From the NCBI GenBank assembly GCA_023426345.1, contig JAFAAX010000154.1, forward strand, positions 1 to 5,922: a stretch of DNA of 5,922 nt. The letters run 5' to 3'. Position 1 is the stretch's first letter. Every line of letters starts with the position of its first letter. Below, one piece after another: positions 1-5,716 of this stretch. The DNA comes from Actinomycetes bacterium. Lineage in GTDB: Bacteria; Actinomycetota; Actinomycetes; Actinomycetales; Actinomycetaceae. The translations under genes and the position numbers were made by a program. The notes under the pieces are model-generated. The model did not search any database and was not told where the DNA came from. It saw nothing but the letters and a program-made list of their open reading frames with translations.

Positions 1-57
1 GGGGTGGAGAGCGGGCGGGGTGGGGGCTGGGTCGAGGGCTCAGGCGGAGGCCGAGCC

Positions 58-145
58 TGTGGACAGACAAAGACGTGTGGATAAATCCCCGACCGATCGT
101 GTCCACTCATATAGGATGTGGATAATGTATTCCAGTTGTGGATAA
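58..145 (+). promoter_or_regulatory. Cluster of DnaA boxes in an AT-rich island
   Basis: Three exact copies of TGTGGATAA (reverse complement TTATCCACA, the classical DnaA box) lie at 76-84, 117-125 and 137-145, all in the same orientation. A fourth site at 58-66, TGTGGACAG, differs by one base from the actinobacterial form TGTGGACAA. A weak opposite-strand site at 99-107 matches TTGTCCACA at 7 of 9 positions. Successive site starts are 18, 23, 18 and 20 bp apart, roughly two helical turns each. Bases 76-145 are 43% GC in otherwise very GC-rich DNA. The motif identity is seen directly; DnaA binding is inferred. No dnaA, dnaN or rpmH is visible, so a chromosomal origin is not supported from this side. 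A DnaA-controlled promoter, a titration site or an origin of a mobile element are alternatives. Confidence 0.6.
89..117 (+). promoter_or_regulatory. Candidate promoter embedded in the DnaA-box cluster
   Basis: A good actinobacterial -10 hexamer TAGGAT (112-117) is preceded, with a 17-bp spacer, by CCGACC (89-94), which matches the TTGACA -35 at three positions. A second possible -10, GATAAT, lies at 121-126 but has no clear -35. The -10 touches the DnaA box at 117-125 and the next box lies in the initial transcribed region, so DnaA bound here would be expected to interfere with initiation. The resulting leader would be about 80 nt. This is pattern matching only. Confidence 0.28.
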
Positions 146-167
146 CGTCGGTTCCTTCCTGTTCCTC

Positions 168-196
168 TTGCCACCGAGGACGCCTCATGGAACACT
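168..196 (+). promoter_or_regulatory. Alternative proximal promoter giving a near-leaderless transcript
   Basis: TTGCCA (168-173, five of six to TTGACA) is followed after 17 bp by AACACT (191-196). The latter is poor overall but keeps the important A2 and T6 of the TANNNT -10. Initiation about seven bases after the -10 would fall at the ATG at 203. A leaderless start would explain why no Shine-Dalgarno sequence sits at proper distance from that ATG. The LexA-like palindrome at 188-203 covers this -10, a standard repressor position. Confidence 0.25.
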
Positions 197-203
197 TGTT
201 CTA
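188..203 (+). promoter_or_regulatory. LexA/SOS-box-like operator at the nuclease start
   Basis: The perfect inverted repeat GAAC-ACTT-GTTC lies at 190-201. With flanks it reads TGGAAC-N4-GTTCTA, matching 10 of 12 specified positions of the mycobacterial SOS box TCGAAC-N4-GTTCGA; its core also fits the Bacillus-type GAAC-N4-GTTC. It ends on the first base of the ATG at 203. From memory, some 13E12-family genes of Mycobacterium tuberculosis are LexA-regulated, which makes the placement before a family member credible. LexA binding here is inferred. Confidence 0.55.
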
Positions 204-2137
204 TGGCTGATCGGATGCGTTCCCCACTTCCGGTCCTCACATGGGAGGACCGACGGGAGATCGCGCGTGCGTGGCTGGCGGAGCTGGCCGATGCGGACCG
301 TTTGACGCGCCTTGACGATGAGGCCTTGGTCCGCGACCTCACCGAGCTTGCCGAGGTCGGGCGCCTCGCCGATGCCGGGCAGGGTTTCGCCGCGGGTCAG
401 GTCGCTCAACGCTCCCGCAAGGAGCTGGGTATTCGTCGCATCTGCGCGACGCAGGGATTTGCCACTCCGGAGGAACTCGTCTCCCGGGTGAGCGGGTCCT
501 CCAAGTCTGACGCCGCCCGTCGCATCCGTCAGGTCGAGCCCCTCCTGCCCGCGCCTTCGACGAGCGGGCAGGCTGCCGGAGCGGCGTTCCCTCTGCTGCG
601 AGCCGCGGTTTCGGCGGGCCTGATGTCCCCCGACGTGGCCCACGTGATCACCCGCGCCTTGCAGCCGCTCCTCGACCGGGCGCCGGAGTGCGACCAGGCG
701 CCTGGCGGGCAGGGGGCATCGCGCATCGTCGAACGGGTGGGCGAGGCGGAACGAACGCTGATGGTCTCCTTCCTCGGACGCGAGACTTTGGCGGCTCACG
801 CAAGCGTGTTCGGCGAGCATGCCCGGATGCTCATGCGCGAGGCGGAGCATTCGGGTGCGTCCCGACGGGGGGCCTCGGTGGCAGAGCTGGCACGTATGGC
901 GAGGTCGTGGCAGACCATGCTCGCCCAGGAGGCCGCCAAGAGTCTCCCCGATCATGCGCAACGGGCACGGGCCCAGCGCGAGCGCATTCAGGCCCGCCGC
1001 TTCTTGAGGATCTCGGCTCCGCAGGAGGGAACATGCCGCCTGGAGGCGGAGCTCTTGCCTGAGGTGGCCGCCCAACTCCAGCTCGTCCTCGACGCTTATG
1101 GGAGCCCGAAGGTCGATGACGCCCGACGCGGCGTCCAAGCCCCCGGGGCGCGCCTGTCTGCCGGCGGCGCGTTGACGGGCAGGAGCCCCGAAAGCGCGGA
1201 CGCCGAGGACGGAGTCGGCGCTGCCGGATGCCCCGCGGGCTCGCGCGGGCGCCCCGTCCGCGAGGAGGACCGCGCGGCGGACCCGCGGTCCTACGCTCAG
1301 CGTCTGCACGACTACTTCGCGGGATTCGTGTCCCTGGCGGCCGGGCTGGACGGTGTGCCGAAGCCGGGCGGAGCGGCACCGACCCTCCTGGTCACCGCCA
1401 CCCTGGACCAGCTCGTCGACCCGGAGGGCGTCGCTTTCCTGGCCGGCACCCACCACGAGGATCACTCGGCCCTCGACATCCGGGCTGCGCATCACGCCGG
1501 GTGCGCGGGGCGCGTGATGTGCCTGCTCACCGACCAGCAGGGCAAGCCCGTCAGCCTCACCGTGACCGACCGGGTCTTCACCGCCGCCCAGCGCATGCTC
1601 ATGGCGGACCGGGATGGCGGCTGCGCGATTCCCGGGTGCACCGTGCCGGCCTCGTGGTGCGAGGCCCACCACGTCACCGAATGGGCTCGCGGCGGCCCCA
1701 CCGGCGTCGACAACGGGGTGCTCCTGTGCTACCACCACCACCGCGAACTCGACCAACTCGGCTGGGACATCCAGATCCGGGACGGCTGCCCTTGGGTGAG
1801 GCCACCCGCCTGCCTCGACCCGCAACGCGAATGGCGCCCCGCCCAATCCAGCCTCCATCGTCACCACGACCACCTGCGCGCCGCTCGAGGACTGCCCCCG
1901 CCCGGTGTCGGTGGGAGGAGCGTGCCCGGTGCCGACGGGGAGAGTGCGCCGGGCTCCGACGGGAGACCTGTGTCCAGCGGCGGTGGGAGAACTGTGCCCG
2001 ACTCCGGCGGGAGACCCGTGTCCAGCGGCGGCGGAACAATCCGGCCCGACTCCGATCAGGCCGCCACGACCAAAGCCACTGCTCCCGATCCGTCCAGCCT
2101 CCACCATCAGGACACGTTGTTCGCCCCCACCGGATGA
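203..2137 (+). CDS. DUF222 domain / HNH endonuclease signature protein (13E12 repeat family)
   Basis: A 644-residue cytosolic protein with the standard DUF222-HNH layout. Helical DUF222 sequence spans about 14-300, with family-like patches such as SKSDAARRIRQ near 101-110. A low-complexity Ala/Gly/Arg-rich insertion runs from about 304 to 360. The domain resumes at 363-460. The HNH module covers about 464-531: C474, C479, C486, HH at 489-490, the GGPT turn at 497-500, N504, C509 and HHH at 511-513, ending in the usual G-x-x-W segment. The nuclease residues therefore look intact and the protein is probably a DNA-cutting or nicking enzyme; the biological role of this multicopy actinobacterial family is not established. 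ATG 203 is the first possible start after an in-frame stop at 143. It lacks a well-placed Shine-Dalgarno; GAGGA at 176-180 is 22 nt away. The tail 571-610 is repetitive. It is transcribed alone or with the possible small ORF at 2134. Confidence 0.93.
   Translation: MADRMRSPLPVLTWEDRREIARAWLAELADADRLTRLDDEALVRDLTELAEVGRLADAGQGFAAGQVAQRSRKELGIRRICATQGFATPEELVSRVSGSSKSDAARRIRQVEPLLPAPSTSGQAAGAAFPLLRAAVSAGLMSPDVAHVITRALQPLLDRAPECDQAPGGQGASRIVERVGEAERTLMVSFLGRETLAAHASVFGEHARMLMREAEHSGASRRGASVAELARMARSWQTMLAQEAAKSLPDHAQRARAQRERIQARRFLRISAPQEGTCRLEAELLPEVAAQLQLVLDAYGSPKVDDARRGVQAPGARLSAGGALTGRSPESADAEDGVGAAGCPAGSRGRPVREEDRAADPRSYAQRLHDYFAGFVSLAAGLDGVPKPGGAAPTLLVTATLDQLVDPEGVAFLAGTHHEDHSALDIRAAHHAGCAGRVMCLLTDQQGKPVSLTVTDRVFTAAQRMLMADRDGGCAIPGCTVPASWCEAHHVTEWARGGPTGVDNGVLLCYHHHRELDQLGWDIQIRDGCPWVRPPACLDPQREWRPAQSSLHRHHDHLRAARGLPPPGVGGRSVPGADGESAPGSDGRPVSSGGGRTVPDSGGRPVSSGGGTIRPDSDQAATTKATAPDPSSLHHQDTLFAPTG
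1913..2032 (+). repeat. Five tandem 24-bp units coding 8-residue repeats in the HNH protein tail
   Basis: Units start at 1913, 1937, 1961, 1985 and 2009, each 24 bp and in frame. They encode GRSVPGAD, GESAPGSD, GRPVSSGG, GRTVPDSG and GRPVSSGG (residues 571-610). Units 3 and 5 are nearly identical in DNA, and unit 4 resembles units 1 and 2 in its second half, consistent with duplication by slippage or unequal exchange. The Gly/Ser/Pro composition predicts a disordered linker after the HNH module. Copy number could vary between strains. Confidence 0.85.
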
Positions 2138-2289
2138 CCCGAATCGACCTCACCGGCTTCACCAGCGAGGTGAGCGCCCGCGTCCCCCTCCGATCGGAGA
2201 AGAAGCTGGCGGTGAGCCGTTCGATCTCGAAGGACGGCACGATCATCACCGCAGGCTGTCTGTGCTGGTGGCAGTGCCTTCGCCCGTGA
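2134..2289 (+). CDS. Possible small protein, translationally coupled to the HNH gene (uncertain)
   Basis: A 51-residue ORF starts at an ATG that overlaps the nuclease stop as ATGA, the arrangement typical of translational coupling; no Shine-Dalgarno is visible. By hand count 45 of 51 third positions are G or C (88%), against 51% at first and 57% at second positions, a coding-like pattern. The peptide is basic in its middle (RSEKK) and ends in a short Cys/Trp-rich segment, GCLCWWQCLRP. I recognise no family. A caution: the antisense frame over the same bases shares the GC-rich column, so the bias does not prove the plus strand is coding; a gene remnant is possible. No modification or immunity genes are visible to support a peptide-product role. 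Confidence 0.3.
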   Translation: MTRIDLTGFTSEVSARVPLRSEKKLAVSRSISKDGTIITAGCLCWWQCLRP

Positions 2290-2454
2290 AGCACCCGCGA
2301 TCGTTCAGACCACCGACATGTCAGAGCTGCATAGAGCGGCGGCATGGCGGTGACCACCGGGCCCCGGACACCTTCTCACCTCCCGAGCAAACACCGCGAC
2401 GAGGTCCTGCGCTTGGTGCGCGCGCCCGGCGAGCGCACGGACCGCGCCCCGAAT
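2290..2454. other. Spacer of the convergent intergenic region
   Basis: Apart from the hairpin at 2416-2438 I see no gene here. The octamer GACCACCG occurs at 2308-2315 and 2352-2359 (the latter read with its preceding T as TGACCACCG) and again at the start of both 23-bp units further right, so the tandem repeat may derive from a motif already scattered in this spacer. GGTG (2349-2352) and CACC (2369-2372) could bracket a weaker imperfect hairpin. Confidence 0.4.
2416..2438. terminator. Hairpin between convergent genes
   Basis: An inverted repeat with arms GTGCGC (2416-2421) and GCGCAC (2433-2438) continues, after one G/A mismatch, with CGC/GCG around a 3-nt CCG loop. That is nine G/C-rich pairs in 23 nt. 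It lies between the end of the rightward nuclease unit and the end of the leftward transporter-hydrolase operon. No T-tract follows on either strand, so it is at best a non-canonical or bidirectional terminator, as is common in actinobacteria. Confidence 0.35.
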
Positions 2455-2514
2455 GCCGAGGCCACCGAGACCACCGCGCGTGGCTCGGCGTGACCACCGC
2501 GCGTGGCTCGCCGA
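2455..2514. repeat. Tandem 23-bp repeat forming alternative hairpins after the M20 gene
   Basis: Units 2469-2491 and 2492-2514 agree at 21 of 23 positions, and each contains CCAC-CGCGC-GTGG. Two overlapping folds are possible. One uses GCCGAG (2455-2460) with CTCGGC (2484-2489), extended by CCAC (2462-2465) with GTGG (2480-2483). The other uses CGGCG (2486-2490) with CGCCG (2509-2513) around the second CCAC/GTGG. They share 2486-2489 and cannot form together. The second unit abuts the M20 stop codon at 2517-2515, so these probably act in 3' end formation of the leftward operon. No U-tract is present. Confidence 0.5.
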
Positions 2515-3957
2515 TCAGAGGCGTCGGAGCAGCTCCCCATAGAAGACCGGGCCGCGGGCCAGTGACTCGACCTGGATGCGTTCGTCCAGGCCGTGGAGGG
2601 TTCCTCGCTCCTCGGCGGTCATGAAGAAGGGCGTGAACCGGTAGACGTGGCGGCTGATTCCCGTGAACCAGCGCGAGTCCGACGCTCCCAGCTGGACGTA
2701 GGGCAGCATCACGGCGTCGGGATGGCTGACCGCGAGCGCCCCCTCCAGCGCCTCCCACTGAGGGCCCTCCGCAGGCGACACAGGCGAGGGCTCTGAGGCG
2801 TCGAGGACGTCCAGCTCCATCGACGGGTCGTGGATCGTGCGCCTCAGCCGAGCGACCACTTTCGCGGTCGTCTCCCCCGTCTGGACTCGGACATTGAGGT
2901 TCGCGCCGGCCTCGTTCGCCAGGACGTTGGCCCCGAGCGCGCCCGTCAGGCGGGTGGGCGCCACCGTCGTACGCACCAGGGCCGCGGTCTCCGGGCCCGT
3001 GCGGGCCAGCACCTGCGCGATCGCCGGCGCGAGCCGCCGGGCCCGCGCGTACACGTCGGCCAGGCGTCCGCCGGCGTGGGGGGCCGCCCGCTCCAGCATC
3101 TCGATGACCGGCTCGGTGAGCGTCGCCGGCATCGGGCGGCGCTCCAGACGGGTGAGCGCGCGGGCCAGCCGGTACACGGCGCCCTTCGACGAGGGCGTCG
3201 ACGCGTGCCCTCCCGCGTCGGAGGTGTGCAGCAGGACGTCGAGCGTCCCCTTCTCCGAGACGCCAACCATCGCCGTGCGCCCTCGAACGCCGGGCAGCGC
3301 TCCCTGGACGACGGCGCCGCCCTCGTCGAGGACGAGCCAGGGGCGGACCCCGCGCCGCTCGAGTTCCCGGGCGACGGCGTGGGCGGTGGAGCCGTGGGTC
3401 TCCTCGTCGCAGCCGAAGACGCAGACGACCTCGCGGGCGGGTCGCACCCCTTCGCGGACCAGCGTGTCGACCGCCTCGAGCACGCAGGCCAGGGCCGCCT
3501 TGTCGTCCAGGGCGCCGCGGCCCCACAGCAGGCCGTCGGCGACGCGCCCCTCGAAGGGCGGCACGGTCCAACCGGGGGCCGCGGACCCGGTGGTGGCCTC
3601 CTCCGGGTCCAGACCCGTGACGCCGACGACGTCCTGGTGGGCCATGAGCACCGCGGGCTCCCGCGCCAACGCGGGGTCGGACCCGCGCCAGGTGAGCAGC
3701 AGGGCGCCCTGGATGTCCTCGAGGTCCAGCTCCGCGAAGGCGGCCGGCCAGATGTCGCCCATCGCGGCGCGCAGCTCGGCGAAGGCCGGCGCCCCGCCCG
3801 ACGGCCGGCCGTCCACGGAGATCGTCGGAATCCGGATGAGCCGGGCGAGGCGCTCGACGATCGGGGGGAGGTCCTCCCTCGACGAGGGCGACGCCGCGTG
3901 GGCGGTGGCGGGGTCCTCGGGCGCGGCGGCGGAACGGGGGTCGGGGGTCGGCGTCAT
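2515..3957 (-). CDS. M20-family metallo-amidohydrolase, carboxypeptidase S / PM20D1 type
   Basis: A 480-residue cytosolic enzyme with no signal peptide, predicted to hydrolyse the amide bond of a dipeptide or N-acyl amino acid at a two-zinc centre. Family landmarks in order: AHQDV at 106-110 (zinc ligand H107, D109), WTVPPFEG at 130-137, WGRGALDDK at 145-153 (bridging D151), DEE at 184-186 (catalytic base E185, ligand E186), LDEGG at 210-214 (D211), HASTP at 251-255 opening the dimerisation domain, GANVLANEAGANLNVRV at 342-358, ASDSRWF at 425-431, and TLHGLDERI at 453-461 with final ligand H455. All expected ligands are present, so it should be active. I chose ATG 3957, one base after the MFS stop (TGACATG); a longer frame from TTG 3993 lacks a ribosome site. 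Substrate is unknown; the CPS/PM20D1 subgroup suggests Gly-X peptides or N-acyl amino acids. Confidence 0.92.
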   Translation of the reverse strand: MTPTPDPRSAAAPEDPATAHAASPSSREDLPPIVERLARLIRIPTISVDGRPSGGAPAFAELRAAMGDIWPAAFAELDLEDIQGALLLTWRGSDPALAREPAVLMAHQDVVGVTGLDPEEATTGSAAPGWTVPPFEGRVADGLLWGRGALDDKAALACVLEAVDTLVREGVRPAREVVCVFGCDEETHGSTAHAVARELERRGVRPWLVLDEGGAVVQGALPGVRGRTAMVGVSEKGTLDVLLHTSDAGGHASTPSSKGAVYRLARALTRLERRPMPATLTEPVIEMLERAAPHAGGRLADVYARARRLAPAIAQVLARTGPETAALVRTTVAPTRLTGALGANVLANEAGANLNVRVQTGETTAKVVARLRRTIHDPSMELDVLDASEPSPVSPAEGPQWEALEGALAVSHPDAVMLPYVQLGASDSRWFTGISRHVYRFTPFFMTAEERGTLHGLDERIQVESLARGPVFYGELLRRL

Positions 3958-3958
3958 G

Positions 3959-5596
3959 TCAGTCAGCAGTCTCCTGGTCGAGGGCGAGGTCAAGGCTGGG
4001 GGCGGACGAGGGCGAACCCGGGGCGGGCGAACCCGGGCCGGATGAGATCCGGACGCCCGCTCCGGCCACGTCGACAGCGCGACCCGGCCCGGCGGGGTCG
4101 GCCTCGTCGATGAGGGAAGACCCCGCGTCCTGCGACCCCTCGAAGGACCCCCGCGGCGCGGCGGCCAGGAACACGGCCGCGACCAGCGCGGTCACCGCGC
4201 ACACGATCCACACGGTGAGGTAGCCGGACAACGACCCGGCCGTGCCGTCCTCGCCGGCGAGCGTCTGGTGCGACCCGGACAGCAGGGCGAGCGCGAAGAC
4301 CGCGGAGGCCACCATGCCGCCCACCGTCTTCGTCGTGTTGTTGAGGCCCGTGGCCATCGCCGTGCGGTGCGGAGGGGCGGCGGAGGCGGCGGCCGCCGGA
4401 AGGGCGGCGATCAGCGCGCCGTTGCCCACCCCGATGAGCACCATCGCCCCCAGCATCGTGACGACCTGGCCGTGCAGTGCCAGCAGGGCGGCGTACCCGG
4501 CGGTGACCACGACGGTCGCCATCAACAGGGTGCGGCGCCCTCCCAGACGGCGGGCGACCGGCGACTGCATGAGGGCGCCCGTGAGCGTCGCGAGGACGTA
4601 GCCGAGGATCATGCCGGACACACCGATGCTGGTGAGGCCCAGTCCATAGCCGTACACCGCCGGATCCGTGCGCGCGAAGGTGGACAGCGGGCCCTGCGCG
4701 CCCAGCACGCCGACGCCGAACAGGAACGACGCGACGATGATCGGCCACATCTGGGCGCCGCGGACGACTCGGATGTCGATGAGGGGATCGGGGCTGCGCA
4801 TCTCGTGGCGGACGAAGGGGATGAACAACAGCAGGCCCAGGGCGACAAGCCCCCAGGCCGGCGGCGAGCCCAGACCCTGGAGGCGCAGCACCGTCAGCCC
4901 GGTTCCGACCCCGAGCAGCGCGAGCGACAGCCACACCGCGCCGCCGACGTCCAGCGATCCGCCGGGAACCTCCGGCGCCTCGGGCACCCGGGTCGCGACG
5001 ACCAGCACGACCACGGTCACGCACACGGCCGGCACGGCCAGGACCGCGGGCAGCGCGCTCGGGGCGAAGACGCCCAGCTGTCCGCCCGCCACGGCGCCGA
5101 TGATGGCGCCGGCCTGCAAGGCCGCGACGATGATGCCCGAGCCCTTGGCCGTCAGGCGGTGGGCGGCGGCCGCCTCGCCGACGGGTCCTCCTGCTTCGCC
5201 TCGCGCCTGGGGGCGCGCCCGAGCGCTGATCAGAGCGACATCCAGCGGCAGCCACGCGACGTAAGCGCCCTGCACGGCCCAGGCGAGCGTGAACGTCAGG
5301 GAGGTCGGTGCCACCACCACCGCCCACGACCCGATCGCCGTGATCGCCGACGACCACAGCAGCATCCGCCGGTATCCCAGCGTGTCCCCGAGCTTGGCGA
5401 ACACGGGCACGCACACGGCGGAGACCATGAGCTGGGCGGCTTCGAAGATGTTGACATCGGCATCGTGGATGCCCAGGTGCCGGGCGATGTCCGTGTACAA
5501 CGGCGTGTAGTAGCCCTGCAGGATTCCGGACACCAGCTCGACGACGACCAGCCACCCCACCAGGGTGCGCATCGCGGACCCGAGGTTCATCGACAT
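3959..5596 (-). CDS. MFS transporter with 14 predicted membrane helices (DHA2-like)
   Basis: A 545-residue inner-membrane permease, probably proton-coupled. Hydrophobic segments fall near 12-34, 50-70, 79-97, 102-124, 153-172, 180-202, 216-238, 246-264, 283-305, 320-343, 356-376, 380-404, 424-441 and 459-480, fourteen in all as in the DHA2 family. Motif A is recognisable in the loop after helix 2 (GDTLGYRRML, 70-79). The loop before helix 5 is long (about 125-152), and a 65-residue hydrophilic Pro/Gly/Ser tail follows helix 14. The antiporter motif C is imperfect: GAVAGG at 167-172 replaces GPxxGG, with Ala for Pro, and the usual D1 motif of helix 1 is missing, so drug efflux should not be assumed. 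ATG 5596 is preferred over ATG 5638 because a TAGCGT -10 sits just upstream of it. First gene of an operon with the M20 hydrolase. Confidence 0.9.
   Translation of the reverse strand: MSMNLGSAMRTLVGWLVVVELVSGILQGYYTPLYTDIARHLGIHDADVNIFEAAQLMVSAVCVPVFAKLGDTLGYRRMLLWSSAITAIGSWAVVVAPTSLTFTLAWAVQGAYVAWLPLDVALISARARPQARGEAGGPVGEAAAAHRLTAKGSGIIVAALQAGAIIGAVAGGQLGVFAPSALPAVLAVPAVCVTVVVLVVATRVPEAPEVPGGSLDVGGAVWLSLALLGVGTGLTVLRLQGLGSPPAWGLVALGLLLFIPFVRHEMRSPDPLIDIRVVRGAQMWPIIVASFLFGVGVLGAQGPLSTFARTDPAVYGYGLGLTSIGVSGMILGYVLATLTGALMQSPVARRLGGRRTLLMATVVVTAGYAALLALHGQVVTMLGAMVLIGVGNGALIAALPAAAASAAPPHRTAMATGLNNTTKTVGGMVASAVFALALLSGSHQTLAGEDGTAGSLSGYLTVWIVCAVTALVAAVFLAAAPRGSFEGSQDAGSSLIDEADPAGPGRAVDVAGAGVRISSGPGSPAPGSPSSAPSLDLALDQETAD
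3971..3975 (-). promoter_or_regulatory. Ribosome binding site of the M20 gene inside the MFS reading frame
   Basis: AGGAG on the minus strand, within the codons for the last Gln-Glu of the transporter, lies 13 nt before ATG 3957. The spacing is a little long, but the adjoining stop and start (TGACATG) allow terminating ribosomes to restart, so the two proteins should be made together. This decides the start in favour of 3957. Confidence 0.45.
4010..4037 (-). repeat. Short direct repeat in the MFS tail
   Basis: The 13-mer GGGCGAACCCGGG occurs at 4010-4022 and 4025-4037 with a 15-bp period. Read on the minus strand it codes the doublet PGSPA-PGSPS in the disordered C-terminal tail of the transporter. 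It looks like a slippage product and has no evident regulatory role. Confidence 0.6.
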
Positions 5597-5603
5597 GGGG
5601 GGG

Positions 5604-5632
5604 ACGCTACCGACACGCGGGACGTTCTTCAC
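5604..5632 (-). promoter_or_regulatory. Candidate leaderless promoter of the MFS-M20 operon
   Basis: On the minus strand TAGCGT (5609-5604) fits the actinobacterial -10 form TANNNT. Seven C residues separate it from the ATG at 5596, so transcription would begin at or next to the start codon. The -35 at a 17-bp spacing is GTGAAG (5632-5627), sharing only the TGA core with TTGACA. There is no Shine-Dalgarno before either ATG 5596 or ATG 5638, which favours a leaderless mRNA. A TTGACC hexamer at 5654-5649 has no good -10 partner. Confidence 0.4.
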
Positions 5633-5716
5633 ACGCATGTCAGCATCTGGTCAAGTCCACGCCATGCGGTCCGCCGTCGAAGGGCCCGGTGCGGTGCCCT
5701 GCCGGGGACGAGGGCG

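Noticed and set aside
37..57. Hairpin GGCTC/GAGCC left of the DnaA boxes as a terminator of an upstream gene.
   Set aside because: Five pairs plus two beyond a bulge, no T-tract, and no upstream gene visible in the window to support it.
58..145. Interpretation of the DnaA boxes as the chromosomal oriC.
   Set aside because: No dnaA, dnaN, recF or rpmH in the window and only four to five boxes, fewer than usual for an actinobacterial origin. It cannot be fully excluded because the left side is not shown.
185..2107. A 640-codon open frame antisense to the nuclease gene.
   Set aside because: It mirrors the DUF222-HNH gene almost exactly, has low-complexity Gly/Arg/Pro/His content and no family features. 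Long antisense frames are expected opposite high-GC genes, and the plus-strand product is clearly recognisable.
1674..2357. A 227-codon minus-strand frame covering the small ORF and the nuclease tail.
   Set aside because: Most of it is antisense to the repeat region and HNH module of the nuclease. It remains a reason for caution about the strand of any coding signal at 2138-2289, but has no recognisable domain.
2830..4113. Two long plus-strand frames (about 427 and 402 codons) over the M20 and MFS genes.
   Set aside because: They are Arg/Pro/Ser-rich shadows of genes whose minus-strand products have intact catalytic motifs and membrane helices.
5592..5641. Inverted repeat GACATG ... CATGTC around the MFS promoter as a repressor operator.
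   Set aside because: Only six bases per arm with 38 bp between them, partly made of the start codons themselves; no regulator gene nearby. Too weak to separate from chance.
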